Below, one piece after another: positions 7,575-15,547 of a stretch of DNA of 64,000 bases (position 1 is its first letter; each line of letters opens with the position of its first letter). Source of the stretch: Prado023 sp964418695 (GTDB lineage: Bacteria; Actinomycetota; Actinomycetes; S36-B12; CAIYMF01); NCBI GenBank assembly GCA_964418695.1, contig CAYQMN010000004.1, positions 124,001 through 188,000 on the forward strand. Reading direction: 5' to 3'. The notes below the pieces were generated by a model, which was not told the DNA's origin, made no database searches, and was given only the letters and a program-made list of their open reading frames with translations. The position numbers and the translations under genes were made by a program.

Positions 7575-8531
7575 ATGACCGAGACCCTGGACAGCACCGT
7601 CCTGGCCACGGCCGCCCGGATCCGCGCTGGCGTCCAGAGCGTGTTCGCCGGGCGCCCGGACACCATCCGCATGCCGCTGGCGGTCCTGCTGGCCGGCGGG
7701 CATCTGCTCATCGAGGACGTCCCCGGCGTCGGCAAGACCGTCCTGGCCAAGGCGCTGGCCCGGACGCTGGGCGTCTCCGTGCGCCGGGTCCAGTTCACCC
7801 CCGACCTGCTGCCCAGCGACGTGACCGGGGTCGCGGTCTTCAACCAGGAGACCCGCGAGTTCGAGTTCCGGCCCGGCGCCATCTTCAGCAACATCGTGCT
7901 GGCCGACGAGATCAACCGGGCCTCGCCCAAGACCCAGTCCGCCCTGCTGGAGGCGATGGAGGAGGGCCAGGTCACCGTCGACGGCACGACCCACGAGCTG
8001 GCCTCCCCGTTCATGGTCATCGCCACCCAGAACCCGATCGACATGGAGGGCACCTACCCGCTGCCCGAGGCGCAGCGGGACCGGTTCATGGCGCGCATCT
8101 CGCTGGGCTACCCCACCCCGGTCGACGAGGTCCGGATGCTCGCCGAGCATGGCGAGCACGACCCCCTCGCCCAGCTCGCGGCAGCGGCCACCCACGAGGA
8201 GCTGACCCTGCTCATGGCGGCGGTCACCCGGGTCCACGTCTCCACCCCGGTGCGCCGCCTGGTGGTCGCCCTCAGCACCGCGACCCGCAACAGCGAGCAG
8301 CTGGTGCTGGGCACGTCCCCGCGCGCGAGCCTGCACCTGATCCGCGCCGCGCGGGCCTGGGCCGCCCTGGAGGGCCGCCCGTTCGTGCTGCCCGACGACG
8401 TCATGCTCCTGGCCCCGGCCGTGCTCGGGCATCGCGTCCTGGTCGCGCCGGCCGCCGTCGCCAGCGGCCACACCGGCGAGCAGATCGTCCGGGGCCTGCT
8501 GTCGAGCATCCCGCCGGGCGCCTGGAGCTGA
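7575..8531 (+). CDS. moxR: MoxR-family AAA+ ATPase
   Basis: Chaperone-like AAA+ ATPase of 318 residues. Walker A reads GVGKT within EDVPGVGKTVLAKAL, and Walker B with the following MoxR signature reads VLADEINRASPKTQSALLEAMEE. Sensor and arginine-finger regions (ATQNPIDMEGTYPLPEAQRDRF) are intact. MoxR proteins typically act with a downstream DUF58 protein and a membrane transglutaminase-like protein, exactly the next two genes. The start at 7575 has AGGAGG 4 nt upstream. The DUF58 gene starts 5 bp after the stop. The cluster probably matures or remodels an envelope-associated partner, but the client is unknown. Confidence 0.93.
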   Translation: MTETLDSTVLATAARIRAGVQSVFAGRPDTIRMPLAVLLAGGHLLIEDVPGVGKTVLAKALARTLGVSVRRVQFTPDLLPSDVTGVAVFNQETREFEFRPGAIFSNIVLADEINRASPKTQSALLEAMEEGQVTVDGTTHELASPFMVIATQNPIDMEGTYPLPEAQRDRFMARISLGYPTPVDEVRMLAEHGEHDPLAQLAAAATHEELTLLMAAVTRVHVSTPVRRLVVALSTATRNSEQLVLGTSPRASLHLIRAARAWAALEGRPFVLPDDVMLLAPAVLGHRVLVAPAAVASGHTGEQIVRGLLSSIPPGAWS

Positions 8532-8536
8532 GCGGC

Positions 8537-9805
8537 ATGGGCGGGCTGGGCCAGGTGCGCGCACGGCTGGGACTCACCCCGCGTGGCGCGACGATGCTGG
8601 GCACCGGCCTGGGCCTGACCGCGGCCGGCCTGATCCTGTCCCTGGTCGCGCTGGTGCAGTTCGCGCTGCTGCTCACGGTGCTGCCGCTGGCGTGCGCCCT
8701 GCTCACCCGGCCGCCGGCCCCGTCCCTGGCCGTGACACGCCGGCTCTCGGACCGGGAGCCCGCCTCCGGCGACACCATCCACGTCATGGTGGGCATCCAC
8801 GGGCGGCTGCCCGCCGGCGGCGTGCTCATCGAGGACCCCGTCTGCGACTCGCTGGGCGGCACCCGCAGGCTGGCGGTCCCCGGCGCCCGCGGGGTGTCCC
8901 TGGCCCGTCCGCACTACGACCTGCTGGCCGGCACGCGGGGCATCCACGAGCTGGGCCGCACCCGGCTGCACGTCGTGGACCCGTTCGGGATGGTCCGGCG
9001 GACCCGCACGTACCCGACAGCCGACCAGCTGCTGGTCACGCCGCCGGTGATCCGCCTGACGCGGGCCCCGCTGGGCGGCAGCAGCGGATCGGGCACGCAC
9101 CACCTCGGGTCGGTCGGCGCCGCCTCCGACGACGTCATCCCGCGCGCGTACACCTCCGGCGACGAGATCCGCCGGATCGACTGGAAGGCCTCCGCGCGGT
9201 CGGGCAGCCTCATGGTGCGCAGCGAGGAGAACCCGTGGCGCGGCTGCGTGCGCATCGTCGTCGACCTGGACTCGGGCGCCCACCACGGCCGGGCCCCGCA
9301 CTCCTCGCTGGACCTGGCCCTGTGCGCGGCGGCCAGCGTCGCCGACCTCGCGCTGCGCGAGGGCTGGGACCTGGAGATCGGGGCGGTGGACGGTCGCACG
9401 ATCCTGGCCGCCGACCGGCAGGCCGAGCCCGGGACGAGGCATCGGGCGATGCTCGAGGCCCTGGCGACGGTGCCGGAGAGCGACTCCGCGCAGCGGGCGA
9501 TCGTGCGGCGCCAGCACGGCGACGCCGGATCGAGCGCGCCGGTGGTGCTGATCGCCGGCGCGCTGGACGCGGTCCGGGCCGACCAGCTCGCCGGACTCGG
9601 CGGCGGCACCCGCACCCGGCTGTGCCTGGCGCTGGACACCCGACGCTGGGATGCCGGCCCCCGATCCGGGCAGCACCCCCTGCTGGCCGACACGGCCCAG
9701 CGCGCGGGCATCACCCAGCTGCGTGGCAACGGCTGGCGGGTCGCCGAGGTCCGCCCGGACACCTCCCTGGCCGCGGCCTGGTCCGAGCTGACGGGTGCGC
9801 GATGA
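8537..9805 (+). CDS. DUF58 domain protein, partner of MoxR
   Basis: Membrane-anchored DUF58 protein of 422 residues. Two hydrophobic segments near the N-terminus (about 15-60) are followed by an immunoglobulin-like region. The DUF58 hallmark then appears, GDEIRRIDWKASARSGSLMVR, before a von Willebrand A-like C-terminal half. It lies 5 bp after moxR and its TGA overlaps the next start (ATGA, 9802-9805), so the three genes form one operon. DUF58 proteins probably display substrates or cofactors for MoxR; that role is family knowledge rather than visible here. The ATG at 8537 was chosen because the hydrophobic anchor begins soon after it and it directly follows moxR. Confidence 0.9.
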   Translation: MGGLGQVRARLGLTPRGATMLGTGLGLTAAGLILSLVALVQFALLLTVLPLACALLTRPPAPSLAVTRRLSDREPASGDTIHVMVGIHGRLPAGGVLIEDPVCDSLGGTRRLAVPGARGVSLARPHYDLLAGTRGIHELGRTRLHVVDPFGMVRRTRTYPTADQLLVTPPVIRLTRAPLGGSSGSGTHHLGSVGAASDDVIPRAYTSGDEIRRIDWKASARSGSLMVRSEENPWRGCVRIVVDLDSGAHHGRAPHSSLDLALCAAASVADLALREGWDLEIGAVDGRTILAADRQAEPGTRHRAMLEALATVPESDSAQRAIVRRQHGDAGSSAPVVLIAGALDAVRADQLAGLGGGTRTRLCLALDTRRWDAGPRSGQHPLLADTAQRAGITQLRGNGWRVAEVRPDTSLAAAWSELTGAR

Positions 9806-12369
9806 CCGCGCCCGTCTCGCCGGCGCCCGCCTCGCGCGCCCGCACGGCGACTCGGCCGGCCGGGCCCGTTGCCTCGCCGCCCGGGCCCGCCGATCCCCGG
9901 CCACGGCGCGCCCGCGACCGGCACCCCTGGGATGGGAGTGCCAGCGGCTGGCTGGTCGGGGTCGCCTGCGGGCTGTCCGTGCTGCTGGCCTCGGTCGCGC
10001 TGCAACCGCTCCTGCGCGGCGGATGGTGGCTGCCGATGACCGCCCAGGTCGTCGCGCTGATCACCGTGGTCGGCATCGTGACCCGAGGCCTGCGGGCACC
10101 GGCGCCGGTCCAGCCGGCGGTGCAGGCGGTCGCGCTGGTCGTCCTGCTGCTCGCCGGGTTCACGACAGGACAGGGCGACGTGGGCCGGTTCGAGCAGCTG
10201 CGGCTGCTGGCGGCCCAGGGCCGGCACTACGCGGAGGTCACCGCACCCCCGGCCGGCCCGGACCTCGGACTGCTCCTGCTGCTGGTCGGAGGGCTCGGCC
10301 TGGCCGCCATCGCGGTGGACACGCTGGCTGCCGGCATCGACCTGCCCGGCCTGGCCCTGATCCCGCTGGCCGCGATCTTCGCGGTGCCGTGGGTGATCGG
10401 CGACCTGCACGCGGCGTGGTGGACGTTCGCGGTGGTGGGCCTGGCCTGGCTTGTGGTCCTGGCCGCAACTCAGCACCACCGCCTGCGCGCATGGAGCCCG
10501 CAGGCCCGGCCGGGCTCCCTGGGCGTCGGCCTGCTCGCCGCGGTTGCCACGCTGTGCGCGGGCGTCCTGGGCGGCGCGCTGACGGCCTCCCGCGACCCGC
10601 TGTCCGCGCTCGACCTGCGCTGGGGAGCCGCGGGGGGCGCCGTGCAGCTGGACAACATGGTCTCGCTGCGCCGCTCGCTGGTGGGCAACGACGATCGCGT
10701 GGTCCTGCGCTACACGACCACCGCACAGTCCCCCGACTACTTCCGCACGGCCGTCCTGGAGGACTTCGACGGCGAGCGGTGGCTCGACCCGGGGGCGGGG
10801 TTCCTGGCCGAGACCATGCCCACGGGCACCGACGCCGGGCCGCAGCAGCTCGGCGACGAGCCTGCCCAGTACGCGATCGACGTCGGGCCGCTGGCCGGGA
10901 CGGTGGTGCCCAGTCCTTGGGGCACGGTCGCCAGCGCCAGCAGCTGGCCGGCCGTCTGGAATCAGCGCAGCGCCATCCTGCGCAGGATGGACGGCAGCTC
11001 GGTGACCTCCTCGCGGGCGCTCCTGGTGGTCCTGCCCCGGCAGGCCACGGCCGAGCAGATGCGTGCGGCGAGCACCGAGCTGTCGTGGGGCATGCTCGGC
11101 TCGCCGCCGACCGAGGCCCTGCCCTACCCCTACCCCCAGGCGGTGGTGGACCTGGCGCGCGAGGTCACCGTGGACGCGACCACGCCCTACGACAAGGCGG
11201 TCGCGCTGCAGCGCTGGTTCGCGGTGAGTGGCGGCTTCTCCTACTCCACCGACATCGAGGACGGGTCCGGCGCCGATGCCCTGCTCACCTTCCTGAGCGA
11301 GCGGATCGGCTACTGCGAGCAGTTCGCCGCCGCGATGGCCTCGATGGCCCGCGTGCTGGACATCCCCTCCCGGGTCGCCGTGGGCTTCACCCAGGGCACG
11401 CAGCAGGACGACGGGAGCTGGCTGGTGCGAGCCTCGGACGCGCACGCCTGGCCCGAGCTCTGGCTGGGCGCCGCCGGCTGGGTCCGCTTCGAGCCCACAC
11501 CGGGGGCAGCAACGACGCGGACCCCGGCCTACACCAGCGACGCATCGCAGGGCGGATCAGCGCCGGTCCTGCCTTCGGCCGCCTCCCCCGGCGCGTCGAC
11601 GGACGCCCAGTACCGGCCCCGCACGCTGGAGGACGACCCGACCATCGGCGGCGAGGCGGACGCCGCCCGGCAGGCGCCGTGGTGGCTCTGGCTGCTCGCG
11701 CTCGCGGCCATCCTCGGCTCGGTCCCGGCGCTGGTCCGCTCGACCCGGCGCACCCGCCGCCTGCGCCGCGGCGACCCGGAGTCGGCGTACGCCGAGGTGG
11801 TGGACACCGCCGCCGATGTGGGACTGAGCGACCTCGGGCAGACGCCACGCACCGCGTTGGCCGCGATCCAGGCCAGGCTGACCGACGCCGGGCTGGCCGA
11901 CGCCGGGCGGGTCCGGCCGGGTGACCACAGCGCCGGCTCGGCCACCGCGCCGGCGGTCCAGCGGCTGGCCTGGGCTCTGGCCGAGCTGCGCGCAGGCGTG
12001 GAGCGCGCCCGGTACGGACCGAGCTCCGGTGACGAGGCTGCGCCTACGCAGTCCGGTCCGAGTGCGGTCGCTCGGCGAGCCAGCACCGGGACCTCTGGCG
12101 CCGGGGCGGCCAGCAGGACCGGGGCAGCGCCCGCCGGGGCGGCGGGTGCCGGGACAGCGCTGCTGGAGGGGCCGGCCGCCGACTCGGATCGAGGCGGACC
12201 CGCGCAGCAGGCCCGGGTGATCGCGGCCGCCCTGCACTCCACGACGGGGCGGGCTGGGTGCTGGCGCGTGCGGCTGCTCCCCCGCTCGGTGCTCTCGGGC
12301 TGGCTGGCCCGGCTGACAGGCACCTCGGGGCCGTCTGCCAGCGACGCCGACGAGGGCTGGCGCGGCTGA
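9802..12369 (+). CDS. TgpA-like membrane protein with transglutaminase core
   Basis: Large polytopic protein (855 residues) of the DUF3488/transglutaminase-like/DUF4129 type. About six transmembrane helices occupy residues 45-265. An extracytoplasmic transglutaminase core follows, with Cys505 in GYCEQFA and His548 in DAHAWPEL. The third position is Glu564 in RFEPTPG, where many cysteine peptidases of this fold have Asp. A last transmembrane helix (about 630-650) precedes a cytoplasmic DUF4129-like tail ending in an Ala/Gly/Thr-rich region. It completes the moxR-DUF58-transglutaminase operon, coupled by an ATGA overlap. The likely role is protein cross-linking or peptidase activity at the envelope; the substrate is unknown. 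Confidence 0.9.
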   Translation: MTAPVSPAPASRARTATRPAGPVASPPGPADPRPRRARDRHPWDGSASGWLVGVACGLSVLLASVALQPLLRGGWWLPMTAQVVALITVVGIVTRGLRAPAPVQPAVQAVALVVLLLAGFTTGQGDVGRFEQLRLLAAQGRHYAEVTAPPAGPDLGLLLLLVGGLGLAAIAVDTLAAGIDLPGLALIPLAAIFAVPWVIGDLHAAWWTFAVVGLAWLVVLAATQHHRLRAWSPQARPGSLGVGLLAAVATLCAGVLGGALTASRDPLSALDLRWGAAGGAVQLDNMVSLRRSLVGNDDRVVLRYTTTAQSPDYFRTAVLEDFDGERWLDPGAGFLAETMPTGTDAGPQQLGDEPAQYAIDVGPLAGTVVPSPWGTVASASSWPAVWNQRSAILRRMDGSSVTSSRALLVVLPRQATAEQMRAASTELSWGMLGSPPTEALPYPYPQAVVDLAREVTVDATTPYDKAVALQRWFAVSGGFSYSTDIEDGSGADALLTFLSERIGYCEQFAAAMASMARVLDIPSRVAVGFTQGTQQDDGSWLVRASDAHAWPELWLGAAGWVRFEPTPGAATTRTPAYTSDASQGGSAPVLPSAASPGASTDAQYRPRTLEDDPTIGGEADAARQAPWWLWLLALAAILGSVPALVRSTRRTRRLRRGDPESAYAEVVDTAADVGLSDLGQTPRTALAAIQARLTDAGLADAGRVRPGDHSAGSATAPAVQRLAWALAELRAGVERARYGPSSGDEAAPTQSGPSAVARRASTGTSGAGAASRTGAAPAGAAGAGTALLEGPAADSDRGGPAQQARVIAAALHSTTGRAGCWRVRLLPRSVLSGWLARLTGTSGPSASDADEGWRG

Positions 12370-12437
12370 CCGGAGGCTGGTGGTGTGGCGGACCGCGGCG
12401 AGCCTGACCGGGTGACGGGGCGCCCACGGCGATGAGC

Positions 12438-12443
12438 CACAAT
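12438..12443 (+). promoter_or_regulatory. -10 element for a leaderless hydrolase transcript
   Basis: CACAAT is followed by 6 nt and then ATG at 12450. The spacing matches the other leaderless candidates in the window and favours 12450 over the in-frame ATG at 12432. Confidence 0.45.
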
Positions 12444-12449
12444 GCGCGC

Positions 12450-13280
12450 ATGACTTCGAAGGACTACACGCTGGAATCCACCGACGGCACCCTGCTCCAG
12501 GCCGTCTGGTCGCAGCCCGAGGGTCCGGCCAAGGCCACCGTCGTGCACGTCCATGGCCTCGGCGAGCACGCCGGCCGGCACGCGCACGTGGTCAAGGCGC
12601 TCACCGACGCCGGCTACGCGGTCGCCCAGTTCGACCTGCGTGGTCACGGCCGCTCCCCCGGCGGGCGCGGCCACACCCCGTTCGACGCGACCCTGGTCGA
12701 CGTGCAGTGCGCGCTCGACGACGCCGAGGCGCGGGTCCCGGGTGTTCCGCGGTTCCTCATGGGCCACTCGCTCGGCGGGCTGATCGTGCTCAGCTTCGTG
12801 CTGCGGCGCCGGCCCCAGCTCAACGGCGTGGTGATCAGCAGCGCGGGGCTGCGCAGCCCGGTCCTGGAGCAGAAGCTCAAGATGACCGCCGCCCGCGTGC
12901 TCGCCTCCGTGCTGCCCTCGGTGCAGATGCCCACGGGGCTGGACGACGCCGGGCTGTCCCGCGACCAGGCGGTGATCGACGCGTACCGGGCCGACCCGCT
13001 GGTCCACGGCAAGGCGTCCCTCGCGCTCGGCCGGGACAGCGCCTCGACGGCACAGTGGGCGTTGGACCACGCCTCGCAGTTCGACCTGCCGCTGCTGATG
13101 ACCGCCGGCACCGACGACCCCATCACCTACCCGCGCGGGACCGAGGAGTTCGCCTCCCAGGTCGAGGGCGACGTGACGGTCACCCTCTACGAGGGCCTGC
13201 GCCACGAGATGCACAACGAGCCGGAGCAGGCCGAGGTCATCGGCGACATCGTGACCTGGCTCGACGCGCACCTGGGCTGA
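12450..13280 (+). CDS. Alpha/beta hydrolase, monoacylglycerol lipase-like
   Basis: Serine hydrolase of 276 residues with the lysophospholipase/monoglyceride lipase pattern. The oxyanion-hole segment is VVHVHGLGEHAGRH, the nucleophile elbow is MGHSLGG, the acidic residue lies in TAGTDDPITYP, and the catalytic His is in LRHEMHNEPE. The sequence FDLRGHGRSPGGRGHTPFD is typical of the Hydrolase_4 family. No signal peptide is seen, so it is probably cytoplasmic. I prefer the ATG at 12450, 6 nt after a -10-like CACAAT. The ATG at 12432 would add six residues and would place the -10 inside the coding sequence. A strong hairpin lies about 90 bp downstream. Confidence 0.85.
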   Translation: MTSKDYTLESTDGTLLQAVWSQPEGPAKATVVHVHGLGEHAGRHAHVVKALTDAGYAVAQFDLRGHGRSPGGRGHTPFDATLVDVQCALDDAEARVPGVPRFLMGHSLGGLIVLSFVLRRRPQLNGVVISSAGLRSPVLEQKLKMTAARVLASVLPSVQMPTGLDDAGLSRDQAVIDAYRADPLVHGKASLALGRDSASTAQWALDHASQFDLPLLMTAGTDDPITYPRGTEEFASQVEGDVTVTLYEGLRHEMHNEPEQAEVIGDIVTWLDAHLG

Positions 13281-13370
13281 CGCGCGGGGCCGGGCAGGCC
13301 AGAGCTACGCCCTGCCCCTGGCCCGGGGGGCGGGCGTCGGGTCGCCCGACCTCCCTGCCCCCTCACACGC

Positions 13371-13405
13371 ACCACGACCCGGGTGATCAGCCCGGGTCGT
13401 GTGGT
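13371..13405. terminator. Bidirectional hairpin terminator
   Basis: ACGACCCGGG (13374-13383) pairs perfectly with CCCGGGTCGT (13391-13400) across a 7-nt loop, and flanking ACC/GGT bases can extend the stem. It lies between two genes that converge on it, so it can serve both. Confidence 0.75.
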
Positions 13406-13517
13406 GTTCGTGCATGCGTGGTGATCGTGCGGGTCTGACAGGTCGAGGCAGCGCGGAAGCCGACGCGCACCCCGCACTTGCGTCAGCCGGGGGGGATCAG
13501 GCGGCCAGCCCCTTGGA

Positions 13518-13934
13518 TCAGAAGTCGCCGTTCTCCCGGCGGCGCCGCCAGCGCTCCTCCATCCGCTCGGCCAGGCTGCCGGAGTTGCTCTGGCGCTGGC
13601 GAGCGGGCTTGGTGCTGCGCGGCTTGCTCTGGGGGGTGGCGGCCCCCGCTGGCGCCTCGGCGTTGGCGGCGCTGACCAGCGCTCCGACTGAGAGCCACAG
13701 ACCTCCCACCATGGCGAGGAAGCCGACGGCGCCGATCGGAACCAGCTTGGTCGCGACCCCGGCGAGCAGCCCGCCGACACCGACGAAGAAGAGCAGCACC
13801 CCGAGGGCGATGCGCCGCTTGTCGCCGGCGACGGTGCGCGGGTTGCGCATGCTGGTGGCGAACTTGGGATCCTCTGCGTAGAGGGCGCGCTCCATCTGGT
13901 CAAGCAGACGCTGTTCGTGATCGGACAGTGGCAC
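13518..13934 (-). CDS. DUF3040 membrane protein
   Basis: 138-residue actinobacterial membrane protein. The N-terminus MPLSDHEQRLLDQMERALYAEDPKFA is the DUF3040 signature. Two transmembrane helices follow (about 42-62 and 66-88), then a basic tail rich in Arg, Ser and Gln. Start is GTG at 13934 with GGGAGG 7 nt upstream. A homologue lies close to the dcw cluster in mycobacteria (Rv2169c position). Function is unknown. It lies downstream of dinB on the same strand but is separated by 289 bp, so it is probably transcribed separately. I see no gene or clear hairpin in that 289-bp gap. Confidence 0.88.
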   Translation of the reverse strand: MPLSDHEQRLLDQMERALYAEDPKFATSMRNPRTVAGDKRRIALGVLLFFVGVGGLLAGVATKLVPIGAVGFLAMVGGLWLSVGALVSAANAEAPAGAATPQSKPRSTKPARQRQSNSGSLAERMEERWRRRRENGDF

Positions 13935-14223
13935 GGCTCACCTCCCGTGGGTCGCAGGGGCCTGGACAGGATCAGGATAGGAGTGCCAGGGCGAATAGGA
14001 AACCCGAGGTGCCGCATTGGCGGCATCGAATTCCTTCGCAGCTCTCCCCTTCCGTCTCGGTCTGGCTGGAGCGGATGCTACGCGCCGTCATTGTCTGCCC
14101 GGAAACGGGTGCTCCTCGCGCTCGTGGTCCGGCCGTGAGCCGGTGCGCGGTGCCGTCTCGATCTGGCCACGGGCTGGCGCTGCTCCCGACGCGATCGTGG
14201 TGCCATCGAGTCGGAGGACGGTG

Positions 14224-15465
14224 TCACGCGCTCTCCCGAGGGCCTTCGGGCAGCAGCCGGGCGGGCCGCACGCTGCCCCGGCCGAAGCGGTCGGTCAGTC
14301 GATCGACTGCTTCCTCGGCCTCCCGCCAGCCGCGCTCCGGTGCGCCGAGGACCAGCTGCGACTGGACCGAGTCGGCCTCGACGATCCCCTCCATGCGGAC
14401 CCCGATGAGCCGGATGCGGGCCCGGTCCAGGCGCAGTGCGTCGAACAGTGCCCGGGCCTCCAGGAAGATCTCCCGGCTGACGTCGGTCGCGCTCTTGAGC
14501 CGGCGGCTGCGGGTGATCGTCGTGAAGTCGGCGAACCGCACCTTGATCGACACGGTGGTGCCGGCGAACCCGGCTCGCCGCATCCGCCCGCCCACCTTCT
14601 CCGAGAGCCGCAGCAGCTCGGCGCGGACCACGTCCGGGTCGTCCACATCCCGGGCGAACGTCTCCTCCGCCCCGACGCTGCGCTCCCGCTCGTGAGTGGT
14701 GACCGCGCGCTCGTCGCGGCCCCACGCCAGCGCGAACAGGTGATTGCCGGCGGCCTGTCCCAGTGCCCGCACGAGCGTGTCGCGCGGCGTATGGGCGATG
14801 TCGGACACGGTGCGCAGGCCGAGCCGGTGCAGCTGCTCCTCGGTGCGCTCCCCCACTCCCCACAGCGCCCCGACCGGCATCGGGTGCAGGAAGGAGATGA
14901 CCCGGTCGGCCGGGACCACCAGCAGGCCGTCGGGCTTGCACTGGGTGGAGGCCAGCTTGGCCACGAACTTGGTGGGCGCGACCCCGACCGAGCAGGTGAT
15001 CCCCTGCTCGTCGTGGACCAGCGCCCGGACGCGCTCGGCGATCTGGCGCGGCGACCCGTGCAGCCGGCGGGCACCCGAGACGTCCAGGAACGCCTCGTCG
15101 AGGCTGAGCGGCTCGACCTTCGGGGTGATGGTCGTGAACAGCTCCATCACCGCCGCCGACACGTCGCTGTAGTGGCGATGATCCGGCGGGACCACGATCA
15201 CGTCCGGGGCCAGCCGCAGCGCCCGGCTCATCGGCATGGCCGAGTGGATGCCGTAGCGGCGGGCTTCGTAGGTCGCCGCCAGGACCACGCCCCGGCTGCC
15301 CGACGCACCACCGACGATCATCGCCCGACCGCGCAGCTCCGGGCGGCGCGCCACCTCCACGGAGGCGAAGAAGGCGTCCATGTCCACATGCAGGATCGGA
15401 CAGCCCTCGTCGTCCTCGCCGAGGTCGGCGGGCGCGCTCGGCCGATTGATCTGGCTGCGGCTCAC
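14224..15465 (-). CDS. dinB: DNA polymerase IV (DinB), Y-family translesion polymerase
   Basis: Error-prone Y-family polymerase of 413 residues. Catalytic carboxylates are intact: DMDAFFASVE in the first palm motif and SLDEAFLD in the second. Helix-hairpin-helix and little-finger regions follow, and a candidate beta-clamp motif QSQLVLG lies near the C-terminus. Because the active site is intact, this is a real polymerase and not an ImuB-type inactive adaptor. GTG start at 15465 with AGGGAGG upstream. It is the last gene of the operon DUF6504-HEPN-DnaE2-DinB, 82 bp after the DnaE2 stop. Regulation is expected from the LexA and PafBC-type elements at 20493-20541. Confidence 0.94.
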   Translation of the reverse strand: MSRSQINRPSAPADLGEDDEGCPILHVDMDAFFASVEVARRPELRGRAMIVGGASGSRGVVLAATYEARRYGIHSAMPMSRALRLAPDVIVVPPDHRHYSDVSAAVMELFTTITPKVEPLSLDEAFLDVSGARRLHGSPRQIAERVRALVHDEQGITCSVGVAPTKFVAKLASTQCKPDGLLVVPADRVISFLHPMPVGALWGVGERTEEQLHRLGLRTVSDIAHTPRDTLVRALGQAAGNHLFALAWGRDERAVTTHERERSVGAEETFARDVDDPDVVRAELLRLSEKVGGRMRRAGFAGTTVSIKVRFADFTTITRSRRLKSATDVSREIFLEARALFDALRLDRARIRLIGVRMEGIVEADSVQSQLVLGAPERGWREAEEAVDRLTDRFGRGSVRPARLLPEGPRESA

Positions 15466-15503
15466 CGGTCACCTCCCTGGCCGTGCGCCAGCCTCGCACA
15501 GCA

Positions 15504-15532
15504 CCCTCTGCCTCTGCCTCTGCCTCTGCCTC
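15504..15532. repeat. Hexanucleotide repeat between dnaE2 and dinB
   Basis: About four to five copies of CCTCTG lie between the dnaE2 stop (15548) and the dinB start (15465). They are about 40-65 nt upstream of the dinB start on its strand, so slippage would change spacing but not coding sequence. Confidence 0.7.
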
Positions 15533-15547
15533 CGTCGCCTCCTCCCC

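Noticed and set aside
8692..11924. Plus-strand alternate-frame and minus-strand frames in the transglutaminase region
   Set aside because: They are out-of-frame shadows of the DUF58 and TgpA-like genes and lack conserved residues.
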